Source: Streptomyces cinnabarinus (GTDB lineage: Bacteria > Actinomycetota > Actinomycetes > Streptomycetales > Streptomycetaceae). Taken from it: a stretch of DNA of 64,000 nucleotides. The stretch's first letter is position 1; each line of letters starts with the position of its first letter. Below the pieces are notes generated by a model that searched no databases, was not told the DNA's origin, and saw only the letters and a program-made list of their open reading frames with translations. A program made the position numbers and the translations under genes. The stretch is taken from assembly GCF_027270315.1 (NCBI RefSeq), contig NZ_CP114413.1:8122001-8186000 (forward strand), written 5' to 3'. Below are positions 34,702 through 42,436 of this stretch, one piece after another.

Positions 34702-34804
34702 CCCCGTGAAAACCGGCCCCGTGAAAACCGGCCCCGTGAAAACCGGCCCCGTGAAACCGGCCCCGTGAAACCGGCCCCGTGAAAACCGGCCTCGTGAAAA
34801 CCGG
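34702..34804. repeat. Seven tandem copies of a 15/14-bp repeat
   Basis: CCCCGTGAAAACCGG repeats seven times: copies of 15, 15, 15, 14, 14, 15 and 15 bp at 34702, 34717, 34732, 34747, 34761, 34775 and 34790; copies 4 and 5 lack one A, and copy 7 has CCTC. The array fills the divergent promoter region (34605-34859) between the F420 oxidoreductase and ferredoxin genes. The near-identity suggests recent slippage. It could be an iterated protein-binding site or a neutral minisatellite. Confidence 0.95.
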
Positions 34805-34859
34805 CGACACGGGCCGGGGGATGCTGGAATCCCCCGTGGCCCGGTACGAGGCTCCGGAC

Positions 34860-35060
34860 ATGCACATCGACATCGACACGGACATCTGCATCGGCGCCGG
34901 TCAGTGCGCCCTGGCCGCGCCCGGCGTCTTCACCCAGGACGACGACGGCTTCAGCACCCTGCTCCCCGGCCGGGAGGACGGCACCGCGGACCCGATGATC
35001 GGCGTGGCGGCGCGGGCCTGCCCGGTCGGGGCCATCACCGTGTCGGCGCCGGCCGGCTGA
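34860..35060 (+). CDS. Small [3Fe-4S] ferredoxin
   Basis: 66 residues. Cluster ligands are C10 and C16 (DICIGAGQCALAAP) and C54 (ARACPVGAI); the fourth position is Ala13, so a [3Fe-4S] cluster is expected, as in SuaB-type ferredoxins that feed electrons to P450s. The ATG at 34860 gives the normal length, though an ATG at 34821 with a better GGGGG site is in frame and would add 13 residues. No P450 is adjacent; the conservon P450 or others could be partners. Its last 26 bp overlap the convergent sigma-factor gene. Confidence 0.9.
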   Translation: MHIDIDTDICIGAGQCALAAPGVFTQDDDGFSTLLPGREDGTADPMIGVAARACPVGAITVSAPAG

Positions 35061-35940
35061 GCCCCACCGGATCGAGGACGGCCACCTCGGTACGGCGCAG
35101 CCGCTCCGGGGCGGCGATCACCTCGTACGCGGTGATCCGCTCGCCCTCGACACCGACCCTCAGGGCGAGCAGCAGCCGCCCGTGCGGGGCGACGACGATG
35201 CCGGCCCGGCCGTCGACGAGGGCCACCGCCGCGCACCGGGAGCGGTCGCGCAGCAGTACGGTCCCCTCCGCGACGGCGCGGGCGCCGCGCAGTTCTGGGG
35301 CTATCCCGGGCGGCAGCGCCGCGAGGTCGGCGCGGCGCACCACGTCGGGGGCGAGCACGTCGAGCAGCGCGCCCAGGTCCCCGCCCTGCGCGGCGGCCAG
35401 GAACGCCTCGACGACCCGCCGGTGCCGGTCGAGTTCGGCGCCGTCCACCGCGGGTGTGCCCCGGACCTTGTGGCGGGCGCGGCTGGCCAGCTTCTTCGCC
35501 GCGGGCCGGGAGCGGCCCACGACCGCGGCGATCCGGTCGAAGGGCACGCCGAAGAGGTCGTGCAGCACGAAGGCGACCCGCTCGGCCGGGCCGAGCCGGT
35601 CCAGGACGACCAGCAGGGCGAGCCCCACCGAGTCACCGAGGACCGCCGCGTCCTCCGGGCCGCCCGTGCCCGCGGCCCGCTCCGGCGGCCGCTCCCCGAA
35701 CGGCTCCTCGCGCCGGGCCGAGGGGGCGCGGAGCATGTCGAGGCAGATCCGGGAGACGACCGTGGTCAGCCAGGCCGACAGGCTGTCGATGCCGTCGTCA
35801 CCGGTGCGGACCAGCCGCAGCCAGGCCTCCTGCACGGCGTCGTCCGCCTGGTCGGGTGAGCCCAGCAGCCGGTGGGCGATGGCCCGCAGCCGCCCCCGCT
35901 CCGCCTCGAACCGCCGTGCCAGCGTCTCGTCCCCGGCCAT
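35035..35940 (-). CDS. ECF RNA polymerase sigma factor, SigJ type with SnoaL-like tail
   Basis: 301 residues. Region 2: LRAIAHRLLGSPDQADDAVQEAWLRL; region 4: LGPAERVAFVLHDLFGVPFDRIAAVVGRS with RPAAKKLASRARHKVRG. Residues ~180-290 form a SnoaL-like NTF2 domain ending ITAYEVIAAPERLRRTEVAV. In such ECF factors the C-terminal domain replaces a separate anti-sigma factor and modulates activity. Regulon unknown; the azoreductase-like gene 66 bp away on the other strand may be a target. ATG at 35940. Confidence 0.92.
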   Translation of the reverse strand: MAGDETLARRFEAERGRLRAIAHRLLGSPDQADDAVQEAWLRLVRTGDDGIDSLSAWLTTVVSRICLDMLRAPSARREEPFGERPPERAAGTGGPEDAAVLGDSVGLALLVVLDRLGPAERVAFVLHDLFGVPFDRIAAVVGRSRPAAKKLASRARHKVRGTPAVDGAELDRHRRVVEAFLAAAQGGDLGALLDVLAPDVVRRADLAALPPGIAPELRGARAVAEGTVLLRDRSRCAAVALVDGRAGIVVAPHGRLLLALRVGVEGERITAYEVIAAPERLRRTEVAVLDPVGLSRPAPTR

Positions 35941-36006
35941 GGGTCACCTTTCCTCGCCGTGTGCCGTCACCCCTGTGACGTATCCCGCCGCACCGAGGTG
36001 ACCACC

Positions 36007-36684
36007 ATGAACCTGCTGCACATCGACTCCAGCGCCGACATCGAGGCCGACTCCGTGTCCCGGCGGCTGACCGCGCTGTTCGCCACCGCCTGGCGCGCCG
36101 CGCACGGCACCGGCGGGCACCGCCATCGCGACCTGTGCGCCGACCCGGTGCCCCCGCTGACCGCGGGCCAGGCCACCCTCGGCCGCCGCGTCCAGCGGTC
36201 CGGCCCGGTCGCGCCGGAGAAGGTGTCCGCCCTCGTCGAGAGCCCCGCCGAGGAGCGGGAGTGGGCGCTCACCCTGCCCCTCATCGAGGAACTGCGCGCC
36301 GCCGACACGCTGTTGCTCGGGGTGCCGATGTACAACTTCGCCGTACCCGCCGCGCTGAAGGCATGGATCGACCGGGTCACGTTTCCCGGCGCTTTCACCG
36401 ACCCGGACACCGGCGAGAGCCTGCTGGGCGAGCTGCGGGTGGTGGCGGTCATGGCGCGGGGCGGGGGCTACGGGCCGGGCACGCCGCGCGAGCGCGACGA
36501 CTTCCAGGCGCCGTATCTGAGGACCTGGTTCGGACAGCTCGGCGTCGCCCCGGACAACCTCCACCTGGTCGCGGCCGAGCTGACCATGGCCCCGAGGATG
36601 CCGCACCTGGCCGGTCTCGCCTCGCTCGCCGAGGACTCCCTGGCCCGTGCCTGCGCGACCGTGACGTCGCTCGCTGCGGCCTGA
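36007..36684 (+). CDS. FMN-dependent NADH-azoreductase-like flavoprotein
   Basis: 225 residues. Flavodoxin-like fold: MNLLHIDSSADIEADSVSRRL (phosphate loop), ADTLLLGVPMYNFAVPAALKAWIDRV (the MYNF.VP..LK.W.D motif of AzoR), RVVAVMARGGGYGPG, and FGQLGV near the end. AzoR enzymes reduce quinones and azo dyes with NAD(P)H through FMN. Divergent from the SigJ-type sigma-factor gene and convergent with a TetR gene 2 bp away. Confidence 0.9.
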   Translation: MNLLHIDSSADIEADSVSRRLTALFATAWRAAHGTGGHRHRDLCADPVPPLTAGQATLGRRVQRSGPVAPEKVSALVESPAEEREWALTLPLIEELRAADTLLLGVPMYNFAVPAALKAWIDRVTFPGAFTDPDTGESLLGELRVVAVMARGGGYGPGTPRERDDFQAPYLRTWFGQLGVAPDNLHLVAAELTMAPRMPHLAGLASLAEDSLARACATVTSLAAA

Positions 36685-36686
36685 CC

Positions 36687-37238
36687 TCAGCGGCACTCCA
36701 GCAGCCGCCGGGCCGCGTCCCGGGCCTCGGCGGCCGGCCGCGTGCTCCCCGTGATGCCCGCGGTCACCATGGCGCCCTCGGCCAGCAGGAACAGCGGCCC
36801 GGTCAGGTCGTCCGGCAGCCCCGCGTCGGCCACGAGACCGGCGAGACAGTCCCGGAACGCCTGCTTGTGGGCCCGGACCTGGGCCGTCACCCGCTCCGAG
36901 GTCGCGCCCAGCTCGCCGAAGGAGTTGATCCACGCGCACCCGCGGAAGCCGTCCTCGCCGAACCACCCCTCCAGCCAGTCGAAGACGGCGAGCAACCGCT
37001 CTTCCGGGTCGTCGGTCAGGGCGACCTGGGCCGCGAGCCGCTCGCGCCAGCGCACGTCGCGGCGTTCCAGGTACGCCTCCACCAACTGCTCCTTGGCGGG
37101 GAAGAGTTGGTACAGCCGCTTGAGGGAGACCCCGGAGGCGCCCCGGATGGCGTCCATGCCGACGGACTGGATGCCCTGGCCGTAGAAGAGTTCCTCGGCG
37201 GCGTCCAGTGCCTGCTCCCGGGCGGTCGCGCTGTCCAT
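36687..37238 (-). CDS. TetR/AcrR family regulator
   Basis: 183 residues. HTH: QALDAAEELFYGQGIQSVGMDAIRGASGVSLKRLYQLFPAKEQLV (residues ~9-53, in parts GMDAIRGASGVSLKRLYQLF). A conserved-looking WINSFGEL segment marks the AcrR subtype that often controls NTF2 or AzoR-like genes. It is divergent from the DUF1348 gene and flanked by a pair of inverted 16-bp operators, so it probably represses itself and 37334 onward. Confidence 0.9.
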   Translation of the reverse strand: MDSATAREQALDAAEELFYGQGIQSVGMDAIRGASGVSLKRLYQLFPAKEQLVEAYLERRDVRWRERLAAQVALTDDPEERLLAVFDWLEGWFGEDGFRGCAWINSFGELGATSERVTAQVRAHKQAFRDCLAGLVADAGLPDDLTGPLFLLAEGAMVTAGITGSTRPAAEARDAARRLLECR

Positions 37239-37258
37239 GGACGGTCTCTCCTTGACGT

Positions 37259-37310
37259 GAGAACGAGCGTTCTCCTACGGTAGCAGCACGCCGGGAGAAC
37301 GCTCGTTCTC
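37259..37310. promoter_or_regulatory. Two 16-bp palindromic operators for the TetR gene
   Basis: GAGAACGAGCGTTCTC (37259-37274) and GAGAACGCTCGTTCTC (37295-37310) are reverse complements of each other, each a 7+2+7 palindrome (GAGAACG/CGTTCTC). Centres are 36 bp apart. They lie between the divergent TetR (start 37238) and DUF1348 (start 37334) genes, so they fit a TetR operator controlling both. Confidence 0.88.
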
Positions 37311-37333
37311 CCCTTCTGGTCACGGAGGCCGAC

Positions 37334-37780
37334 ATGACCGAACGCCCGCCCCTGCCGCCGTTCACCGCCGAGAGCGCGGCCCGCAAGGTGCAGGCCGCCG
37401 AGGACGCCTGGAACACCCGCGACCCGCACAAGGTGTCCCTCGCCTACTCCGAGGGCTCCGTCTGGCGCAACCGCGACACCTTCCTCACCGGCCGCGCCGC
37501 GATCGTCGAGTTCCTCACCGCCAAGTGGGCCCGCGAGCGCGCCTACGCCCTGCGCAAGGACCTGTGGTCCTTCGACGGCAACCGCATCGCGGTCCGCTTC
37601 CAGTACGAGTGCCAGGACGCCGACGGTCAGTGGTGGCGCTCGTACGGCAACGAGCTGTGGGAGTTCGACGGGCGCGGGCTGATGACCCGGCGCGAGGCCA
37701 GCATCAACGACGTCCGCATCGAGGAGCACGAGCGCCGCATCCACGGTCCGCGCGGGGAGGAGCCGTTGCCGGTTCAGTAA
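37334..37780 (+). CDS. DUF1348 / NTF2-like protein
   Basis: 148 residues. DUF1348 (nuclear transport factor 2-like cone): ARKVQAAEDAWNTRDPHKVS, LAYSEGSVWRNRDTFLTGRA, WSFDGNRIAVRFQYECQDAD, WWRSYGNELWEFDGRGLMTRREASIND (in parts). Reaction unknown; members are common beside TetR regulators in actinobacteria and proteobacteria. ATG follows CACGGAGG. Likely repressed by the divergent TetR and followed by the flavoprotein gene after 9 bp, probably one operon. Confidence 0.9.
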   Translation: MTERPPLPPFTAESAARKVQAAEDAWNTRDPHKVSLAYSEGSVWRNRDTFLTGRAAIVEFLTAKWARERAYALRKDLWSFDGNRIAVRFQYECQDADGQWWRSYGNELWEFDGRGLMTRREASINDVRIEEHERRIHGPRGEEPLPVQ

Positions 37781-37789
37781 GGTGCACGG

Positions 37790-38323
37790 ATGACCGAACA
37801 GGCCGGGAAGCCCTTCCTCTACGTCGTCGTGTGCGCCGCCGGAATCGCCTCCGGCGTGGGCAAACTCGTCACCGCCGCGCAGGAGCGGGGCTTCGAGGTC
37901 GGGGTCGTCGCGACGCCCGCCGCGCTGAACGGCTTCTTCGACACGGCGGCCGTCGAGGCGCTCACCGGCCGCCCCATCCGCTCCGCCTGGCGCACCCCCG
38001 CCGATCCGCGGCCCTTCCCGCCGCCGGACGCGGTCGTCGTCGCGCCCGCCACCTTCAACACCGTCAACAAGTGGGCGGCGGGCCTGGGCGACACCCTCGC
38101 CGTGGCCACTCTGTGCGAGGCCTACGGCCTCGGTGTCCCCGTCGCCGCCCTGCCCTGCGTGGCCGACGCGCTCGCCGCCCACCCCGCCTACCAGGAGAGC
38201 CTGGAGCGCCTGCGCGGGATGGGCGTCCGCTTCGGCGAGCCGTACACCGGCGAGCCCCAAGAGGACGGCAGGCGGCCGGAGTTCGGCTGGGAACGGGCCC
38301 TGGACCTGCTGGACCGGAGCTAG
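37790..38323 (+). CDS. Flavoprotein of the HFCD (PPC decarboxylase-like) family
   Basis: 177 residues. HFCD fold: LYVVVCAAGIASGVGKLVTA, GFEVGVVATPAALNGFF, then AVVVAPATFNTVNKWAAGL with the FMN-binding APATxNTxxKxxxG signature of PPC decarboxylase and lantibiotic decarboxylases. It probably acts on a small thiol-containing or cysteine-derived substrate, unknown. AAGGTG upstream of the ATG. Stop overlaps the convergent secreted-protein stop by 4 bp. Confidence 0.88.
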   Translation: MTEQAGKPFLYVVVCAAGIASGVGKLVTAAQERGFEVGVVATPAALNGFFDTAAVEALTGRPIRSAWRTPADPRPFPPPDAVVVAPATFNTVNKWAAGLGDTLAVATLCEAYGLGVPVAALPCVADALAAHPAYQESLERLRGMGVRFGEPYTGEPQEDGRRPEFGWERALDLLDRS

Positions 38324-39180
38324 CCGCAGTCGACCGTGGGCCCCGCCAGCATGCCCCCGGTGTAGAGCGCCTGGCCCTGCGGGATCCAGTAGCCCAGCTT
38401 GGACACCACCGTGGAGCAGGTGTCCCGCAGGGCGACCCGGACGACCACGGTGGCGGGGCGGCCCGGCTGAAGGTCGGTCAGGGCGCAGTCCAGCGCGAAC
38501 GGTTGACGGTCCGTCGAAGGGTGGCGGCCGACCAGCGGATTGACGCACCGGGCGTCGTCCGTGGCCAGCTCCACCCCGGAATCCTCCTCCCCGATCAGCC
38601 CGAACCGGGCGCTGCCGTCGCCCCGTTCGCTGTCGCGCGAGACGGTGTACGTCAGGGTCGTCACCGTGCCGCGCCGCAGCGTGCCCCGGTCGACCTCGAC
38701 CCGGTGCGTGGGCGCCGCCTTGGGCGCGGTCAGGGTGAGCGTGGCCCGGACCGTGCCGCGCAGATCCACGCCCGAGGGGTCGGAGCGGACCCGTACCTCG
38801 GCCTCGATCTCGTAGGTGCCGGGGCCGGGATACTCCCGCGAGCCGGGCAGCGTGCCGGTGGCCGCCACCCGACCGTCGCGGCGCGCCGTCCAGGTGCCGG
38901 AGGTGAGACAGGCCGGACGGGCGGGGGAGGCGGCCCGGCGGCAGGTCGCGGGGGCCGAGACCGCCATCATCGGCGTACCGCTGCCCAGGCACAGCGACAC
39001 CGAGGCGCGCTGCCCGCCGGGCCCGGACAGGATCCCGGCGGGCGCGCACAGCGTCGCCGGCCCTTCCACGGCCGCCGCCGACGGCGGATCCGGTACGGCC
39101 CACGCGGGCGCCACGACGCCGAGCGGCAGCAGCGCGGCCGCCCCCAGCAGAGTCCTCAGCCTGGCCGGACGTGTCCGCAT
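38320..39180 (-). CDS. Secreted protein of unknown function
   Basis: 286 residues. Sec signal: MRTRPARLRTLLGAAALLPL with likely cleavage after AWA (PAWA-VPDPP). The mature part is beta-rich with several cysteine pairs (TLCAPAG, SLCLGSG, ATCRRAAS, PACLTSG, ARCVNPL, LDCALTD, DTCSTVV, VDCG) suggesting disulfides, and Ig- or adhesin-like strands (TVRATLTLTAPK, TVTTLTYTVSRDS). No family recognised. It may be a surface or cell-wall accessory protein. ATG at 39180 chosen for the signal peptide. Confidence 0.72.
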   Translation of the reverse strand: MRTRPARLRTLLGAAALLPLGVVAPAWAVPDPPSAAAVEGPATLCAPAGILSGPGGQRASVSLCLGSGTPMMAVSAPATCRRAASPARPACLTSGTWTARRDGRVAATGTLPGSREYPGPGTYEIEAEVRVRSDPSGVDLRGTVRATLTLTAPKAAPTHRVEVDRGTLRRGTVTTLTYTVSRDSERGDGSARFGLIGEEDSGVELATDDARCVNPLVGRHPSTDRQPFALDCALTDLQPGRPATVVVRVALRDTCSTVVSKLGYWIPQGQALYTGGMLAGPTVDCG

Positions 39181-39362
39181 CGCGTGCCTCCCGGGACGGT
39201 CCCGACCGGCCGAGTGCCGGTCGTCCGCACCGAGGATGCGGGAGCGGGCCCGGCGCCCGGACGCTCCCACGCCGCACGGTCACCTGCGGGCAGCAATGCG
39301 CGCCGCGCGTCCGGTCCGTACGCTCCCCCTGATACCACCCCCCGAAGGCAGGAGCAGCAACG

Positions 39363-40331
39363 ATGCAGTACGTGAAGCTCGGTTCGACGGGCCTGGACGT
39401 GTCGCGGATCTGTCTGGGCTGCATGACCTACGGGCTGCCCGACCGAGGCGTGCACGAATGGACACTCGACGAGGAGGCGTCCCGCCCGCTCATCCGCCAG
39501 GCGGTCGAGGCGGGCATCAACTTCTTCGACACCGCCAACGTCTACTCCGACGGCACCAGCGAGGAGATCGTCGGACGGGCGCTCGCCGACTTCGCCCGCC
39601 GTGACGAGATCGTGCTGGCCACCAAGGTGCACGGCAAGATGCGGCCCGGCCCCAACGGCCACGGCCTCTCCCGCAAGGTGATCATGGCGGAGATCGACCA
39701 CAGCCTCCGCCGCCTCGGCACCGACTACGTCGACCTCTACCAGATCCACCGCTACGACGCGCACACCCCGGTCGAGGAGACCATGGAGGCGCTGCACGAC
39801 CTGGTGAAGGCCGGCAAGGTCCGCTACCTCGGCGCGAGTTCGATGTACGCCTGGCAGTTCGCCAAGATGCAGTACACGGCGGAGCGCAACGGCTGGACGA
39901 AGTTCGTCGCCATGCAGAACCACTACAACCTCCTCTACCGCGAGGAGGAGCGCGAGATGCTGCCGCTCTGCGCGGACCAGGGTGTGAGCGTACTGCCCTG
40001 GAGCCCGCTGGCCCGCGGCCGCCTCACCCGCGACTGGGGCACCGTCACCGAACGCAGCGCGGGCGACAACTTCGGCAGCCGGCTCTACCAGGAGGGCGAC
40101 CGCACCATCGTCGAGGCGGTCACCCGGGTCGCGAACGACCGGGGCGTGCCGCGCGCCCAGATCGCCCTGGCCTGGCTGCTGCACCGCGACACGGTGGCGG
40201 CGCCCATCGTCGGCGCGCCCAAGCCGCGGCACATCGAGGACGCGGTGGCGGCGGTCGAACTGACCCTGAGCGAGAAGGATATCGAGGAACTGGAGCAGCC
40301 CTACACGGTCCGCCCGATCGTGGGCCACTGA
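39363..40331 (+). CDS. Aldo/keto reductase
   Basis: 322 residues. AKR (YccK/Tas-like) fold: MQYVKLGSTGLDVSRICLG, then the catalytic Asp and Tyr in FFDTANVYSDGTSEEIVG, Lys in VLATKVHGK, His in LYQIHRYDAHTP, and the cofactor region IVGAPKPRHIEDAVAAVEL. It reduces aldehydes or ketones with NADPH. It is convergent with the PhyH dioxygenase gene, with one base between the stops. The leader carries AGGAG about 6 nt before the ATG. Confidence 0.93.
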   Translation: MQYVKLGSTGLDVSRICLGCMTYGLPDRGVHEWTLDEEASRPLIRQAVEAGINFFDTANVYSDGTSEEIVGRALADFARRDEIVLATKVHGKMRPGPNGHGLSRKVIMAEIDHSLRRLGTDYVDLYQIHRYDAHTPVEETMEALHDLVKAGKVRYLGASSMYAWQFAKMQYTAERNGWTKFVAMQNHYNLLYREEEREMLPLCADQGVSVLPWSPLARGRLTRDWGTVTERSAGDNFGSRLYQEGDRTIVEAVTRVANDRGVPRAQIALAWLLHRDTVAAPIVGAPKPRHIEDAVAAVELTLSEKDIEELEQPYTVRPIVGH

Positions 40332-40332
40332 C

Positions 40333-41130
40333 CTAGTGCGGCCCGTGCGGTGCCGTGAACTCGGTGCCGCACGGGCCCGCGCCCGCGCTCTCCGGCAGCA
40401 CGATCGGCTCGCCCCGCATCGACAGCGTCCGGTAGTAGCCGCCGATCCGCTCGGCCGACCGTCCCACGTAGTGGCCGATGAACGAACGCCGGAACCGGTC
40501 GGCGCTGCGGTTGGGTTGCGAGCCGTGCACCAGGCTGCCGTTGAAGAACAGCACGTCCCCCGGCGCCATGTCGACCGGCACCGTCCGAAGCCCCGGCGGC
40601 GGGGGTACGAACTCCCGCGCGAAGGACACGCCCGGGTCCGCCTCCTCGGGGCAGAACAGCTCCATCCGATGGGTGCCGGGCACCACTTCGAGACCGCCGT
40701 TCTCCCGGTCGATCGCCTCGCACGCGAGCCACGCCGCCACACAGGTGCCCGGCTCGACCCGCAGATAGAAGTTGTCCTGGTGCAACGCCTGTCCGCGGGC
40801 CCCGGGCGGCTTGAAGTAGAACATGCTCTGCGCGGCCAGCACCTCCTCGCCCAGCAGCTCCTCCAGCACCGCGCGCAGCCGGGGGTCGAGCAGCGTCCGC
40901 AGTGCCGGCTCGTCGATCTCGTGCGGCTGCATCACCCGCGGATACGCCCCCAGCGGGTCGCCGTCCGCCGCGCGCGGCTCGAAATGCCCCGGCACCGGAC
41001 CCGCCGAGCGCAGCGCCGCGAACCGCTCGCACAGCCGGTCGGTCTCGTCGCGCCCGAACAGCCCGCGCACGACCAGGAACCCGTCCTCGCGGAACCGCCG
41101 GAGCCCGGAGGTGATGTCCGTGGCTGTCAT
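40333..41130 (-). CDS. Phytanoyl-CoA dioxygenase (PhyH) family Fe(II)/2-oxoglutarate oxygenase
   Basis: 265 residues. Double-stranded beta helix with the metal triad H117 and D119 (ALHQDNFYL) and H202 (NGSLVHGSQPNRS), with the 2-oxoglutarate arginine in NRSADRFRRSFIGHY. FREDGFLVVRGLF at the start is the usual PhyH entry. It hydroxylates an unknown substrate with Fe2+, O2 and 2-oxoglutarate. Divergent (69 bp) from an AraC regulator, its likely controller. Confidence 0.93.
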   Translation of the reverse strand: MTATDITSGLRRFREDGFLVVRGLFGRDETDRLCERFAALRSAGPVPGHFEPRAADGDPLGAYPRVMQPHEIDEPALRTLLDPRLRAVLEELLGEEVLAAQSMFYFKPPGARGQALHQDNFYLRVEPGTCVAAWLACEAIDRENGGLEVVPGTHRMELFCPEEADPGVSFAREFVPPPPGLRTVPVDMAPGDVLFFNGSLVHGSQPNRSADRFRRSFIGHYVGRSAERIGGYYRTLSMRGEPIVLPESAGAGPCGTEFTAPHGPH

Positions 41131-41199
41131 GCGCGCACTCCTTCGGTGGGGGCCGTCCGTACGTCACGCTAGGCCGACGCCCGTGCCAGGAGGATGCCC

Positions 41200-42135
41200 A
41201 TGCGTGCTGACGGATTGCCCAGGACTGCTGCCGGTGACCCGGCCCCGCCGCCCGGTCTGGTGGTCGTCGGGCGGTTCGACCAGTCGCCCGGGTACGTCGT
41301 GCACCGGCCCGCCGGAGCGGACAGCTGGCTGTTCACCTGGACCACCGGCGGCCACGGCGAGGTGCGCCAGGGCGCGGCCGGGACCCGGGCGTCCCCCGGT
41401 GACCTGGTGGTGCTCGCCCCCGGCGTCCGGCACCGCTACGGCGTCGCGCCCGGCGCCCGGCACTGGCGGTTCTGGTGGGCGCACTGCCAGGCGCGCCCCA
41501 ACTGGCAGTCCTGGCTGCGCCCGTACGCCGCCGGGGACGGGCTGTACGTCGTCTCACCCACCCCGGACGCGCCGCGCGGCCGGATCGAGGCGGCGTTCCG
41601 GCGGATGCTCGCCGACGCCCGCTGGACCGGGACCGGGGCGCCGCCCGAGCACGGCGACGAGGCCGACCGGGTCGCCGTGGCACACGGCTCCGCGGCCCGC
41701 GAACTCGCCCTGTGCGCCCTGGAGGAGGCCGTCCTGCTGGCCGCCGCCACCGCGCGCACGCAGGTGCCGCTTCCCGGTTCCGACGACCGGGTGCGCCGCG
41801 CGGAGGCGCTGATCGCGGCCGACCCCGGCGCCCCGCACACGGTGGCCTCGCTCGCCGCGCGGGTGGCCCTGTCGCCCTCCCGGTTCGCCCATCTGTTCAC
41901 CCAGCAGCTCGGCCGGTCACCGATGCGCGCGCTGCGGGAGGCGCGGCTGCGACACGCCGCACGGCTGCTGGAAGCGACCGACCTGTCCGTGGAACGCGTC
42001 GCCGCGGCCTCCGGATTCGCCAGCCCATTCCACTTCAGCCGCGTCTTCCGCGCCCGCTACGGAACACCGCCCGGCGCCTACCGGGCCGACGGCCCAAAGG
42101 TTGGCGGCACGGACCCGGGAGCGCCGGAGCCGTGA
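41200..42135 (+). CDS. AraC family transcriptional regulator
   Basis: 311 residues. An N-terminal cupin (VVVGRFDQSPGYVVHRPAGA, GDLVVLAPGVRHRYGVAPGA) senses a ligand; residues ~205-305 are the AraC double HTH (HTVASLAARVALSPSRFAHLF, VERVAAASGFASPFHFSRVF, FRARYGTPPGAYR). The ATG at 41200 is preferred over 41194 because AGGAGG lies 6 nt upstream of it. Its position beside the PhyH gene suggests it activates that gene in response to a sugar or related ligand. Confidence 0.92.
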   Translation: MRADGLPRTAAGDPAPPPGLVVVGRFDQSPGYVVHRPAGADSWLFTWTTGGHGEVRQGAAGTRASPGDLVVLAPGVRHRYGVAPGARHWRFWWAHCQARPNWQSWLRPYAAGDGLYVVSPTPDAPRGRIEAAFRRMLADARWTGTGAPPEHGDEADRVAVAHGSAARELALCALEEAVLLAAATARTQVPLPGSDDRVRRAEALIAADPGAPHTVASLAARVALSPSRFAHLFTQQLGRSPMRALREARLRHAARLLEATDLSVERVAAASGFASPFHFSRVFRARYGTPPGAYRADGPKVGGTDPGAPEP

Positions 42136-42436
42136 TTTGCCGTGGCACGACCGGTCGAACGTGCCTGCTCAATGGTTCGGGAGGAGCCCGTCGACGCTTA
42201 TTGAATACGGTTGTCCCGCCCGACTGCGATACGCGTCGGGCCTTTACTGACACAAGTTCAATTCCGAGTGTCGCGCACTCAATGCACAAAACCGCGGGAA
42301 GGCTTGTTCCGCGCTGCTGACCTGTGCAAAGGTGTGCCTCGCTCCCTTGTGTCGCAGGCTCCGGAAGAGCCGCGCCCGGAGCATACCCCTAGGTATGGAC
42401 CATCGAATGCCGCATGCCCTCCGGAGGAATGCCGCC
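42136..42436. other. 301-bp intergenic region with a terminator-like hairpin
   Basis: Clearly more AT-rich than its surroundings. GCCCGAC (42218-42224) and GTCGGGC (42235-42241) form a 7-bp stem with a 10-nt loop followed by CTTTACT, a likely terminator for the AraC gene. The rest (42242-42436) should hold the promoter of the sigma-like lectin gene. No open frame with coding signs was seen. Confidence 0.6.

Noticed and set aside
34670..34891. Small frame reading the 15-bp repeats as FHGAGFHGAG-type peptide
   Set aside because: The periodic peptide is explained by the DNA tandem repeat; it lacks a start site and lies in a divergent promoter region.
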